The notes under the pieces: generated by a model | Database searches by the model: none | The model's input: the letters and a program-made list of their open reading frames with translations, nothing else | What the model was told of the DNA's origin: nothing | In this document: positions 16,100 to 27,798 of the stretch, one piece after another | How positions within the stretch are numbered: the first letter of the stretch is position 1 | How the letters are laid out: the number at the start of each line of letters is the position of its first letter | NCBI RefSeq assembly: GCF_024166365.1 | Contig: NC_064836.1 | Span: 5,580,001 to 5,644,000, forward strand | DNA length: 64,000 bases | Reading direction: 5' to 3' | From: Elephas maximus indicus | Taxonomy: Eukaryota > Chordata > Mammalia > Proboscidea > Elephantidae | Program-made: the position numbers and the translations under genes

Positions 16100-19000
16100 G
16101 TAAGGAAGTGCCCCGCGGTGGCGCAGCGCGGGGCCCGGCGCGCTGGGTTAAGACCAGCCTAGGGTTCCTGGTCCACTGGGGCTGGGGACGACGGATGGTC
16201 AGGACACCCACTCCAGGCTGGCGGGTGGGTCTTCTCCAGTCCTCCTAGGGCTGTGAAGCTGAGAAGGGGCCCCCTTTCTGACTTGAAATGTTAAGAGCTC
16301 GCTATCTCCTGCCGCAGTCGTTCCCCAGTGAACAGGGCGAGCCGAGTAGGAGGAGGTCTTCCCTGTAGACCTCAAACTTCGGTCTCCCGTGTGCCGCTTG
16401 GCTCCCGACCGTCTTCCCAGCCAGAATCGGTCGCTCTGAGAGCGAGCTGGGCGCGGGCAATGGGCCGACGGCGCGCGGCCAAGGCTCAGGGTCTAGCAGG
16501 CACTTGGCGGGGGGGGGGGGGGGGGGGGCGGCCCTAGTCTCTGGATCTGATGACCAGACTTTCAGAGTGGACTCGGGCGCAACTGAGCCACCTTCGATTT
16601 TCCTTACAGTTGGTGCTCAGCACCCCTAAATCCAGAGATTCTCGGGGTCTCTGGCAACCCTCCAGCGAGACGGGAGTGCATTTAGCTCCCGGGTCCAGAG
16701 GGTGTGTTTGTAGAGGGAAATCAAATTAGAAAATCCGGAGGAGCACATACCCAGCCCAAGTGTGAGAACTTTTTCTAAGCCTTTAACTGTGTAATCAACT
16801 ACTGTTACTACTACTATTATTCATAATCAAAAAAAGCCATGTCTGCTTAATAAAGAAAACCGATTAGTAATCTAAGTGCTTCTCTTCCCAATTACGAGCT
16901 GGAAGGGGAAAACTACAAAAGTCTCCAGAAATGATTCCAGCCAAACAGCAGTGGAGCTCTTCTGGCATCACATCGGGAATTGTAGGTCAAACTAACCCGG
17001 GTGCCTGCTCTAGACCGGTCAGCCGTGTTTTGTGGTCCCACCAAATTGGGGAGTTGGTGAATGTGTCCACATTCGCAGCAGTAATGGAGTGCTGGGCCCT
17101 GGTCGGAGGAAAGGGCAAACTTGCCTTCACTTTTCCCGGCCTGCCAAAGTGTCCTGGGGAAGTCCGACCCATTGCTGCTAGTCTTGAGGGAAATCTCCAT
17201 CAGCTCTTTTTCTCTTTTGTGGTTATCCTGTTGAAAAACAAAAAGCAACAACCGAAGCCCGTATTTCCTGGCTGGGCTCCGTCACAGTGAGGTTTTCCCA
17301 TCCTGGGCCTTGCCTGTGGGGACCCAAGTGGGAAGCTTGACTTGGGCACTAAACAAATATTCTGGACAAAAATCTCGTGGGTATATCGATGCCACAGCAA
17401 GAGGGACTGTGCAGAGGGGCCCCGACAACGAATCATTTCTGGGGAACAGCCACTTCACAACATTCCTAGGAAAAGAACCAATATCCCTGAAAATTAGGGA
17501 ACACCAGGGTATGCCAAATGTGTCCCAATCAAAACATTGTCGACTAAATTATGAGCACAGGTATAGTAATCCTCTTATTTCAAGGTTGCCTACAAGAATG
17601 TAGAGAAATAGAATTATAATAGTGTTTGGGTTTAAAACAATCTTTGCTTGTTCGAATCTCCTTTCATTCCCCAATAACAATCCCCATTGTTTCCTTCCAT
17701 GTGCATTGAAAGCCACAGTTTTGGGGTTGTAATGACTCAAATTCCAGACCCCCTATCAAAGTACAGTTAATAAGTTCCCAGTTCATTTACGGAGGTTAGG
17801 AATGGCAGGGATAGCTTTAGGTTAGCCGTTGGGGTGGACGCGAACGCGGGTTCAGACAGGCACCACAGAAAGGGAGAGAGCCACAAGCTTCAAACCTTTC
17901 TCCGACGTTTGCCGCTGCGCTGGGGCCCCGTGCCGGCGCTGCAGGGAAGCCCGCGTTGTGGGGCGCGGAGCGCTCTCCTCAGCGGTGCCCTGTGATTATC
18001 TTGCAGGGTATGCCCCCGCTGAGCCCGGAGAAGCCGGCTCTGTGCGCCGGCTGCGGGGGCAAGATCTCCGACAGGTACTACTTGCTGGCGGTGGACAAGC
18101 AGTGGCACCTAAGGTGCCTGAAGTGCTGTGAATGTAAGCTGGCCCTCGAGTCCGAGCTCACCTGCTTTGCCAAGGACGGCAGCATTTACTGCAAGGAGGA
18201 TTACTACAGGTACTCCCGCCCCTACCCCTCTCGCCCTGGCACACCTGGCGGGGCCACCTGTCCGAGTCCGGGATCCCCTCCTCGTGTGTTGTCCCTTCGG
18301 GGTGTAGTCGTTGGCCTTGAACCAAGGAAAGTGTATCGCGGCCTCTGCACACGTTTTCAAGCTGCGACCCTCTGAACAGGCGCTGAGACTGAGTGGAAGA
18401 GACACCCAAGGGTTCTCAGAGAATGCCTTGCGCTCAGGAACTTCGCAGCTCGCTTGGGGAACCTGGGGAAATCCACAGAGGAGTAAACGGACGTGTCTCT
18501 TCTGAGACTTGAGCGGTTTGTTTCCGCTTCCTATGACCTGGACAGGGTCGGAGCCTCTGAACTGAGCCGGTGGCCCGGCCGGTAGCCCCTGGGTGTCAGG
18601 TTTTCGCGCGGGTGGTGGGAGACTGTAAGTGACCACAATAGGGAATAAAAACCGTTGCCAAAATCCAGCCACTCAGTTCTGAGCTCCCGTTACCGTTAGC
18701 TAGAACCCTGCCCACCAGACTGGAGAGAAAACCCAGAGGCGAGCATGCTTATTGATCCTTCCATTTGTGCGTACTGGGAAAGGCAGAACTAGCTCCGCTC
18801 TCAGCCGAAGCGAGAGAGACAGGTAAAAAAAGAAGACTCTTTCCTCTACAAAATCGCCTTTTCTGCGCTGTATCTGTCTGAATGCTTTCAGGTACACTCG
18901 CACATCCAGGAATAATAATGCTATCCTGCATTCGGAGAATATTTTGTCATCTATGAAGAGTTTTTACTTGGCATAGCAGTTTCATATCGAGTTTGCTAGT

Positions 19001-22000
19001 GCCGGTTTTTTGTTGTTATTGTTCTGTTTTAAATCTCCACTTTACACAGAAGGAAACTGAAGCTCAGTTACTCCATTCTTCTGATTTGAATGCACAGGTT
19101 CTTTGTCCTGGTTCACCAGAACAGGCCACTAAGCAAATAAAACTAATGTCAAAGTGGGCCCATATACTGTCCTCCGGAGACCGTCCTGGTCTCAGTCTCT
19201 GTGGGCTGCAGACCAAACTCCAGGCGCTGTGCGTGGGAGACCGCCCAGCCTTGCCTTAACCAGTGCCCTGACTCGTCTTTTTCCTTCCAGAAGGTTCTCT
19301 GTGCAGAGATGTGCCCGCTGCCACCTTGGCATCTCCGCCTCCGAGATGGTCATGCGCGCCCGCGACTCTGTGTACCACCTGAGCTGCTTCACCTGCTCCA
19401 CCTGCAACAAGACTCTGACCACGGGCGACCATTTCGGCATGAAGGACAGTCTGGTGTACTGCCGCGCCCACTTCGAGACCCTTTTGCAAGGAGAGTATCC
19501 CCCGCAGCTGAGCTACACGGAGCTGGCGGCCAAGAGCGGAGGCTTGGCCTTACCTTACTTCAACGGCACGGGCACCGTGCAGAAAGGGCGGCCCCGGAAG
19601 CGGAAGAGCCCAGCGCTGGGAGTGGACATGGTCAATTACAACTCAGGTGGGTCCCCTACCCCCACCCCCGCGCAGTCCGGGCCTCCAGCTGCCCTGAGGA
19701 GGGTCCCATAGAGTTATTTCCCCATCCAAGATCTGGCTGCAAGAGGGTGCTTTGCCCAATATACCCCTTTTCTCTCACACAGAAGGAAGGGAAGGAGGGA
19801 GAGAGGGAAGGAGGGAGGGAGGAGGGAAAGAGGGAGAGAGAGAAACCTTTATTTAGGTTGTGGCAAAAAACAAAACAAAAGCAACAACAAAACAAACCCC
19901 AAAACCAAACCGAACAAGCAAACAAAAATAACAAAGAACACATCCATAACCATGGGGCTGCAGTGACTTACCCCAAGCAGGCAGAGCCAAATCCTTGTTG
20001 CCCATTAGTTAATGAGCCCATTAGTTTCTGGCTCCCACTTGGAGCAAAACAGCCCCAGGGCAATTCCTTTGTGGACGGCAAATTATGGATCCTGGAGGAG
20101 GTTTTCCTAAATACTGGGGGAAAAAAAAATCTGAAGAGCCCAACCCCAGCCTGTCTAGAGAGAGTAAAGGCTGTGGTGACCAGCCCAGAGTTAATCAGGA
20201 ACACAGTTGGCAGGAGTGTCGAAAAACTGATTCCCTGATCTTGGCAACAAGCTGCTTTAGGGGTGGAAATAATTCTCCACAGTTGAGCTGGTCTGAGCCT
20301 TCCCAAGCAGGTCAGGGTCTTCATCTAATCAGCTCTTCTCTGTGTCACAGACCCTCCAGACTGGGAGAACCTCCAGGTCAGGCCCACTGAGGAGGGTTAG
20401 TGGTGGCTCAGGCTGTTTTTCTGTCCTCCACCAGCTGTCCCTCTTAAAAACAAAATGTAGGCAACAGGCCAGGGAGCACACTTTCTTGATCCACATTGGG
20501 GGATGCACCCACCATTTATCTCTCTTACTCAAGCATCAATTGTAGGAAGCCTGATACCCTACTTGCTAGGCTGGTATTTCTTGTTCTAAAGGTTGGTAAA
20601 AGTGGCAATTGTAATGGGCCTTACTAACATAACTTAACCCTGAGCAGGATCCAAGCTCTTCTTCTGAGTCCCAGCCACTAGGAAGACGTTCTAGAAAGTG
20701 CTGGTTAACTTGGTGAAAGGACAGGCCTGGCAGCTGTGGCTTCCCCCACCCTGACCCTGCTCTGGCTGGAAATCTCAGCAGGCAGAAGACTCAGGTGAAG
20801 AAAGACCATTAGGCTATGCAAGTAAGGGACTTTGGGGACCTCATTGTGGCACCCTTACTGTGCTACCATGAGTACCCCAGGAGCCTAGCCAAACGAAGCA
20901 AGTGTATCCTAGAGCAGGGGTCTTGCCTGTTTTTCTCTTCTAGTGCCCAGTGCCTGCTACGGCACCTGACATTCAATTGATGCTCAATAGCAAAGGAAAG
21001 GTGCCGAACCAGATAAGTGACCTGCCCAATGTCACACAGCCAGTGTGAACGAGTGGGAACTAAGAGTCCTGCTCTGAGTTGAAGTTTTCAGAGGAAGCCA
21101 CGCGGGCCAGTGGTTGCTCCCCAGCCCTCTCCTCTGCTCCCTCCGGATTTAGCTGAAGAGCAGAGTCACAGCGCGGTGCACGCGCAGTAGGCGGCATCTC
21201 CGAGAGAGTAGGGGCCCCGAAAGCCCAGAGAGGCTGCAGTTGTCCCTAGAGGGTCGCTAGATGATGGAAAACGGCCGGCCGGTTCACTACAGACCCCACC
21301 AGGATTGGTTTGTGTGAGGACAGAGGGCGCAGCCCCGGGGTTTTGCCAACCGCCAGCCGAGGGCCGCGCCCTCGCCGCCCTCCTCCCCGCAGAGCTCGGT
21401 AGGGGGCTTTGGTTCGAGGCCACTTTGCCCAGCGCGCTTACTTCATCTCCTTTGATGCGTGGTCTCCGCGGCAGGACAGGCAGGGCACTAATTGTTCTTT
21501 ATTAATAGAAGATGACATTGGAATCTCAAGTCATTCCTTAGGGCCCTAGTAAGAGAGACAGAGAAAGAGAGGATGAGAAAGAGAGACAGAGAGAGAAGGA
21601 GAGGAAGAGAGAATGGGAGAGAGACAATGAGAGAGAGGGAGACACAGACTGACTGAGGACCCACAACCAGCAAGCTCTCTGGAGAGGGGGAAAGTCCAGA
21701 AGGGGTAGAGATTTTTAGCCAAACTGTGGCAAGCCTGGCATTTTGCCTGTTCATTTCATCTAATTAGTGGAATTTGATCTCTCCTTGGATCGTATTTTAT
21801 ATTAGAAAGATATGGCAAATTTTAAAGACAGCAGAATTCAGCTTCTACTTCTCCGAAGAGAACTAGAGATTACACACTTACATTTTAAAAAGAACAAGGA
21901 TCTTTCCCTGAGCTACCTTGGTCTTTCCTTGGCAAATTAGTGCTGCTCTAAGGTTACTGAGAAAGTTGGTGCTGCCTTGTTCATGAAGGAGGGGAAGGTT

Positions 22001-25000
22001 GGGGAGGCCCCTCCTAACCGGAATGAGTTCGTACATCAGGCCACTACATTGGGGATGCCTCTCAATTAATATCCACTTCATCCTTTCTGAACGCTCTCCA
22101 GAGATACTGTACATAGTATGTTGTTCTCTGAAGTCCGATGAAAATAACCTGGAGCAAATAGTTTAAAGGTGCTTTACTAGAAATCAACCCACCATTTAAA
22201 AACAGCGTTTACAAACCTACTGCCAGTTTGTCACAAGACTAGCCAAAGAAGCCTTTCGGTGAATTAAAAGCATGTTAAAATATAGAAAATAAAATGGACT
22301 CATAGCTCTAGCTCATTATTTTAGCCTTCCTTGGATTTTACATTGATTGCGATGTCCGCTTAAATACAGTCTCATAAAGGGTAACATCGATACTAATAAA
22401 ACAATTACAATGTACACATTCATATATTTTCAAAAACATGTACATAAAACATGTTTATGATTTAAAGATTGTCAGAGAAGATGTAAAAACTTGGCAAAGG
22501 TCAGTCAATGCCTTTTAATGAGAATAGTGCTAAAGTAGGTTTTACCTCTTTGTGCCTTTAATCAGGCAGATACTTTAGAAAGAGACGAAGAATCCTGAAT
22601 TGAAATAAAGCCCTCCAGGGGTGGGAAGAAAATTTTAGTTCTAGGATAAGCAGCTCTTACTTGGGTAATTTAGCATTAATTTAGAGACTAAAGTTTTGCC
22701 ACTTCTCTAAATCTCCCTTCTTTAGGTCCCTTCTATCCATCCAAACTTTTAAAGGGCCTGGTAGCTGTTAAATAAGTCAGCCTGGCACTGACCCCTAGTG
22801 GTCTCCCAGGGATTAGTTGGCTCACAGGAGGTCACACACCTTCGTAAGAACCACTTTCGGAGAGGTGACTGTTTCATAAGTGATTGGAAAATGGAGTATT
22901 TAGATCTTTTCATTAATGTTATAAGGCTGAATGTATTTACAGGCAGATGTTTAAGACAGTTTTAAGAGAGTTGCATTTTCATCTCATAATTCAGGCAAAA
23001 GAAACCTACAGTTACAGAAGTAGACCCTAGGGAAACACAGTCCCTTGCAAGTTTACATAACGTACTGTGGTTACACATAAGTAATTTAGGATAATGCACT
23101 AGTTACAGTTTGAAAGAAATAAATTGCTCTATTAAGTTGCATAATATAGGTGATAAAATAGTCACAGGAAAATTATATACCATAGTATGTCTTTAATCAG
23201 GAGATAACTTCACCTATTGCTTTATACAGTCAATTGTATTCTGTGTACAAAAAGCCCCATAATTTTGTTTAATGCACTAATATGTTCTGCTGAGTTTTTA
23301 ATCAGCAATAATGGATATAGAATGTATATTCAGGAAAGCACTTTTATCAAGCCTTACTGTAATTATTTTTCTTAAACTTTATTAAAAAACCAACTAATGA
23401 TTATATAGTTAGGTTAGGAATAATATTCATTTCTCAGAAATATTACCTTGGGGCGGGGGAAATGGTTCAGGGCATTATTTAAACACCAACTTAAGTCTTC
23501 TATCCCGAGTGTAATATTCAATTTGATGTGTTATTCAGGAAAAGTTACATGTTATACATGATAGGAATGAAATCTTATTTGAAGAAGCCTCCAATGACTA
23601 AGGGGTGCCTCTTTGACCATTTTGTTGTGGGTGCCTTTATAATCTGTCTGTGAAACATGGCTCAGTTTACTGGAGATAAGTGTAGTTTTATGGTGGGTCC
23701 TAAGATACTGTTTCATTCATTTGAGGATAGGAAAGTGCAATTCTGTAGAATATTTGAACTTGACATATCCCTCTTGGGCTGAAATAAGATAAAACATAAA
23801 ATATATTCTCTGTGCTATGTCTGCGTCTATGTTACCCTTTCTGGTGGAGCTTAAGAAGTCTATGTTCACCATTCGAATGTGCATATCTGACTTGGATTCT
23901 ATTTCACATTGATTTGGTTTTGCATTAATATTCACTTATCATTTTATTGATGAACAAAGGGTTAAAAAATCTTGATTGAATGACTTTTGAGCTCCTGGCT
24001 TTGCTAGGCTCTGAGGATCCAAAAGTGAATATGATATAGTCCTTTCCCTCAACGAACTCACCTGCACTTTTGCCAAATACACTCTACTACTTATATATCT
24101 TCCGGAAATATAAACCAAGGCGACATTAGTTCATGCCTACTTGTGCTATACTAGGGAGAATTTCTTGTTAAATGGGTTTTATAATGCAACTGACCTCTTG
24201 TTGATGACTGCAAAGCTTCTGTGTTTCCCTCTATATACTGACTTACTGAAAACATTTTTAAAAAGTAATTCTATCCAGAGCAAAGCAAGCAGATGACATT
24301 TTAGTAAGCAGAATTAAAGAGCTAATATTAACAGATGCCAGAACTTTCTTCAAGATTCAGGTTTATTTTCACCCTAGGTGACAAGATAAAGTTGGTTTTA
24401 GGTATTCTATTATAATGCAGCAAAATGCAGGATGAACAAATCTAAATAAACATCAGATAAATATCTGAAATAAGGATTTCAAGAAAAAAAAAAATTGCCG
24501 TGCCCTTTAAATTGTGAAGTTGACTGAATCTGTAAATATTTAGCAAACTCTTTTCATTTTGCAGATCATATTTACTATGCAGAGCCAGTAGGTTATTGAA
24601 GATGACCTTTTAAATGTGCAGCTTTACATCCTGGGGATAATGGCTTTCAGGCTGGGTTCAAAGGCTGGGTTGTTATCCCCCAGTGCTGAAGAGGGCTTTG
24701 CAAGGGGAGAGAAGACGCTGCTGCTCTCTGCTAGGGTCCTCAGCCCTCAGCCAGGGGTACAGCTCGCATCACCTGACATCCAGAGCAAATGGGGTCAAGA
24801 TCTGAGCCTAGAAATAAGCACCCTCAGTGGCTGGAGGAGTGCTTCAGGCATCAACGGAGTGAAGAGAAATCTGGGCTCATTCTCTTGCAGAAATATTTAT
24901 CAAAATAACTCCTAGGGAAAGATCTTTTCTTCCGGGCATAGCCCTATGTTATGTTAACCAGTTATGGCTTTTAGCCCTCAAAAATAATATTCTTATATAT

Positions 25001-27798
25001 TACATAAGAAATCTGCAAACTTGTATTTCTTAACTTTGGTAGAAATTAGAATTAATTTCTCTACTGCAGACTTCTTTTCCTAAATATGATGTTGGGAGGA
25101 GATAGATGAAATTGCTCTCCCTTCTCCAGCTACTTTTTAACTTTGTCCTCATTGGGAATGCTCTAGAGATTTAGAAACAGCTAAAAATTAGAACTGACTT
25201 TGATTCTTCCTAGATGGTAGACTTTCAGAAACTTTGAGAGATCAGAAATACTTGTTTGCCACATCCCTCATGACAAAAAGCAATGCCTTCAGGTAGTATG
25301 TCTCACTCTACAAGTGTAAACAAAATGAGGAATCTCTAAAAACTGTGTGTGGAGAGGGGGTTGGGGTGGGGTGCTGATATTAAATATATTTATTGGAGAA
25401 GGTTGTTTTCTTTTTACTGTTGGGTTTGTTTCACTCCTACTTTACTGTCCTCAGTTGCCAATTGAGTTGATTCTAACTCATGGCAACTGTAGGTGTGTCA
25501 GAGTAGAACTGAGCTCCATTGGGTTTTCACTTTTTGGAAGCAGATCACCAGGTCTCTAAGGTGCCTCTGGTTGGTGGGTTTGAACTGTCAATCTTTTAGC
25601 TAGTAGTCTAGCGCTTAACCCTTTGTGTCATCCAGGGACTCCTTCCCACTCTACATGTTTGTGCCATGGAGTCAATTCTGACTCTTAGTAACCCTACAGA
25701 TCAGGGTAGAACTGCCTGAAATTTTTACAGGAGCAGATCTCCGGGACTTTTCTCAGCTCAGCGGCTGGTGGGTTCGAACTACGTACCTTTCAGCTTAGCA
25801 GCAGAGTACTTAACCATTGCTCCACCGGGGTTCCTTTTCCATTCCATTATTTAGGGCTTATTTATCTTCCCCAGCTTTTCTAGCAACCGTTAAGCAAAAG
25901 AGATGACTTATGTATTATTTTTCTATTGTATAAACTATGGTTTTGTCCACACAAATAGGCTAGTTTGGCTGACTTTGGCAATTGACCTCTTGCTTTTTGT
26001 CCAGACGCTGCTCATAATTGAATCGACGGCCTTTTTTCACTGTTGCTTTATTACCCTAGCATTATCATACAGCCTGCAACCATTTCAGCTAATGAGGGCA
26101 TTTCCCCTGAGCAGTTGTTTGTTCACTGTTACGGCAATAGGTTGTAACGAGAACGAGGCAGACCACTTGGACCGGGACCAGCAGCCTTACCCACCCTCTC
26201 AGAAGACTAAGCGCATGCGGACCTCCTTCAAGCACCACCAGCTTCGGACCATGAAATCCTACTTTGCCATCAACCACAACCCGGATGCCAAGGACCTCAA
26301 GCAGCTTGCCCAGAAAACAGGCCTGACCAAAAGAGTTTTGCAGGTAAGAACCTCCATCCTTGGCTGTGCGTACATCTCCCTTCCCCCGCCGATGAAAACA
26401 GTTCTCTTCCCTGTTTAGAGCGATACAGATATTTGCTATACTGCTGCTCATTAGTTTATCTTAGTTATCTCCCTAGAGGGTGTACTGAGATTTTGTGGGG
26501 GCTTTTACCAGAGGGTGCCCAAAGAGAGACCCAGGGTCTTCTGAAATGCAGCAGTCTCCCTACAGATGGGGAGACCGGCCCACCAACACCAGCATAGCTT
26601 GTCTCCCGGCTCTGCAAATATGGATGATGTTATTTGTACAAGTTGTGGCTCTCGAAATTTACATTCACGTTAGGCTCAATGCATAGGCTTGTGGGGGGGA
26701 CCTGATGTTGCTGTCTTCAGCAAACTCTTGGCAGTCTCACTCACGTGTTATGACCTTCCAAATTCAGGTTGACCCCTTTTTTCAACTCCTGAAAAGCCAA
26801 AAGTATGGTTAGTGTGTCAGCAACCAATTGGGGCAAGTATTTTCCCATCCTAAGAAACCACATTTAAATATCGATATGTAAGACTTAGTTCTGCTGCTCA
26901 ATTGCTTCCCTAAACTCATCACGGCATCTCTATAAGAAGGTACGAGGAACAAAATTAAAGTAGGTTACTGTGGGTCACCTGTGATCCTCTCCCACTTTTC
27001 AGGGACAACTAATAAGCATTTTAATTCTGCTAACCCGTTTAGGGATGCCTGTACTTTGCGGCTCCGGAAGAATTTTTACTCAAAGAATACTACTTATTGC
27101 ATGTCAGCTTGAAGTCTGTCTCAGTGAGGTTTATTTCACATGGGTGATTCTTACTTTGAGATACTTTCAATGACCCTGTCTCTCCCCCATTCTCAAAGGA
27201 CATCGATTGAGGAGGCAGGGTGTATTTTCCCCTCTTTCTCTCTGTGCCTGTCCATGCTATCTCCACGTAATCACCAGTTGCCCCAAGTGGCACTTGTTAA
27301 TGCTGGGGGGAAATATGTGCAGCTGAGAGAGAATAAATCTGTAGTATTACTTGAATTACTTTTTTAGAAAGCAAAAAACAAAAACAAAAAACCCCAAAAC
27401 ATAGCCCCCTTTCTCTCTAGGAAAAAATAAACAATTATATTTAAAAAGAGAAAAATATATCCCAAAAAGAGAGAGAGAGAGTGAAAAAAGAAATATAAAA
27501 ACAAACATCGGTAAAGCAATCAATTGGGATTGGTTTGCAGGTTTGGTTCCAAAACGCACGAGCCAAATTCAGAAGGAACCTTTTGCGGCAGGAGAATGGG
27601 GGTGTTGATAAAGCTGATGGCACGTCGATTCCGGCCCCGCCCTCAGCAGACAGCGGCGCTCTCACTCCACCCGGCACTGCGACCACTTTAACAGACCTGA
27701 CCAATCCCACTATCACTGTAGTGACATCCGTGACCTCTAACATGGACAGCCACGAATCCGGAAGCCCCTCACAAACTACCTTAACGAACCTTTTCTAA
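15926..27798 (+). CDS. LHX9: LHX9, LIM-homeodomain transcription factor (canonical, 5 coding exons, 397 aa)
   Basis: The join of 15926-16099, 18007-18209, 19291-19646, 26141-26343 and 27541-27798 gives 397 residues plus stop, the length of human LHX9. LIM1 spans about 71-123 with zinc ligands C71, C74, H92, C95, C98, C101, C120 and D123. LIM2 spans about 133-186 with C133, C136, H155, C158, C161, C164, C183 and H186. A basic run, GRPRKRK (225-231), may be a nuclear signal. The homeodomain is 267-326 with W314, F315 and N317 of WFQNAR. The tail is Ser/Thr/Pro-rich and ends TTLTNLF. In this family the LIM domains bind LDB1 and the homeodomain binds TAAT-type sites. LHX9 acts in the nucleus in gonad, limb, thalamic and spinal interneuron development. 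LHX2 is the close paralogue, but the MEIVGCRAED and MLNDTTLEA starts and the alpha exon identify LHX9. All ligands are intact and the gene appears functional. Confidence 0.97.
15980..16550. promoter_or_regulatory. LHX9: CpG-rich block over LHX9 exon 1
   Basis: High CpG density continues past the exon 1 donor. It ends in a long G tract at about 16508-16529, beyond which composition drops to AT-rich. Confidence 0.55.
16100..18006 (+). other. LHX9: LHX9 intron (exon 1 to exon 2)
   Basis: The intron runs from gtaagg to gattatcttgcag. A run of about 22 Gs lies at 16508-16529. The rest is mixed composition. CpG content rises again from 17880 towards exon 2. No other feature was seen. Confidence 0.75.
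18007..18209 (+). CDS. LHX9: LHX9 coding exon 2 (LIM1)
   Basis: 203 nt, entering in phase 0 and ending in phase 2 within the RR pair (tac tac ag|a agg). It encodes GMPPLSPEKPALCAGC through SIYCKEDYYR and so holds all eight LIM1 zinc ligands. Acceptor is ttgcag; donor is gtactc. Confidence 0.96.
18210..19290 (+). other. LHX9: LHX9 intron (exon 2 to exon 3)
   Basis: The donor is gtactc (weak at the fourth to sixth positions) and the acceptor is ttttccttccag. A MIR-like fragment lies near 19020-19150. No other feature was seen. Confidence 0.75.
19020..19150 (+). mobile_element. MIR SINE fragment
   Basis: Contains ctttacacagaaggaaactg and aagctcagttac, which resemble the MIR core tacagatgaggaaactgaggctcag. 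This is an old pan-mammalian element, much decayed. Confidence 0.5.
19291..19646 (+). CDS. LHX9: LHX9 coding exon 3 (LIM2 and linker)
   Basis: 356 nt. It completes Arg126, then encodes RFSVQRCARCHLG through the LIM2 ligands, GEYPPQLSYTELAAKSGG, the basic GRPRKRK run and VDMVNYNSG. It ends in phase 1 at the donor gtgggt. Confidence 0.96.
19784..19846 (+). repeat. GGAA/GGGA-rich purine tract
   Basis: Imperfect gaaggaaggga and ggagggagg units, nearly all purine on the + strand. Confidence 0.8.
20900..21085 (-). mobile_element. MIR/L2-like ancient repeat fragment
   Basis: Contains tgcccaatgtcacacagcca, close to the MIR phrase gcccaaggtcacacagctag, and upstream tgatgctcaatag, resembling the small-LINE/SINE tail. 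Orientation and subfamily are uncertain. Confidence 0.4.
21548..21655 (+). repeat. (GAGA)n-rich low-complexity tract
   Basis: Imperfect GAGA/GAGAAA repeats, almost pure purine for about 100 bp, in the LHX9 intron between exons 3 and 4. Confidence 0.85.
25453..25642 (-). mobile_element. AfroSINE (reverse orientation)
   Basis: Read on the minus strand it has the AfroSINE head and body. On the + strand it shows agttgccaattgagttgatt, then tctaactcatggcaact, and ends with tcatccagggactcc. It is quite diverged. It is the first lineage-specific repeat met from the left end of the window. Confidence 0.75.
25661..25834 (-). mobile_element. AfroSINE (reverse orientation)
   Basis: Begins gtgccatggagtcaattctg, includes ggctggtgggttcgaac and ends caccggggttcc, the reverse of the AfroSINE 5' head. 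It lies next to another copy in the same orientation, 300 bp upstream of LHX9 exon 4. Confidence 0.8.
26141..26343 (+). CDS. LHX9: LHX9 coding exon 4 (homeodomain residues 1-46)
   Basis: 203 nt. It completes Gly245, then runs from CNENEADHLDRDQQPYPP to KTGLTKRVLQ (residue 312), phase 0. Its donor gtaaga serves two terminal exons, the canonical one at 27541 and the alpha one at 30461. Confidence 0.97.
26344..27540 (+). other. LHX9: LHX9 intron (exon 4 to canonical terminal exon)
   Basis: The intron runs from gtaaga to ggtttgcag. It is AT-rich with a GA repeat near 27468-27481. The acceptor is preceded by a poor pyrimidine tract (gggattggtttgcag), which could favour the competing alpha acceptor (inference). 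Confidence 0.75.
27541..27798 (+). CDS. LHX9: LHX9 canonical terminal coding exon
   Basis: It encodes VWFQNARAKFRRNLLRQENG through a Ser/Thr/Pro-rich tail to SGSPSQTTLTNLF and TAA. It supplies homeodomain positions 47-60, which contain the DNA-contacting recognition helix, including N51 (residue 317). Confidence 0.97.
   Translation, partial: VWFQNARAKFRRNLLRQENGGVDKADGTSIPAPPSADSGALTPPGTATTLTDLTNPTITVVTSVTSNMDSHESGSPSQTTLTNLF

Larger units (their letters stand above)
19647..26140 (+). other. LHX9: LHX9 intron (exon 3 to exon 4, 6.5 kb)
   Basis: The intron runs from gtgggt to ttacggcaatag. It contains purine-rich tracts (19784-19846 and 21548-21650), a MIR-like fragment near 20900-21085, a small CpG-rich patch at 21160-21480 and two AfroSINEs at 25453-25834. 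The section 22200-25300 is AT-rich with no recognised repeat and may include conserved non-coding sequence. No extra exon was recognised. Confidence 0.75.

Noticed and set aside
19201-20238. 345-codon frame overlapping LHX9 exon 3
   Set aside because: It reads LHX9 exon 3 in the wrong frame and then runs into purine-rich intron sequence.
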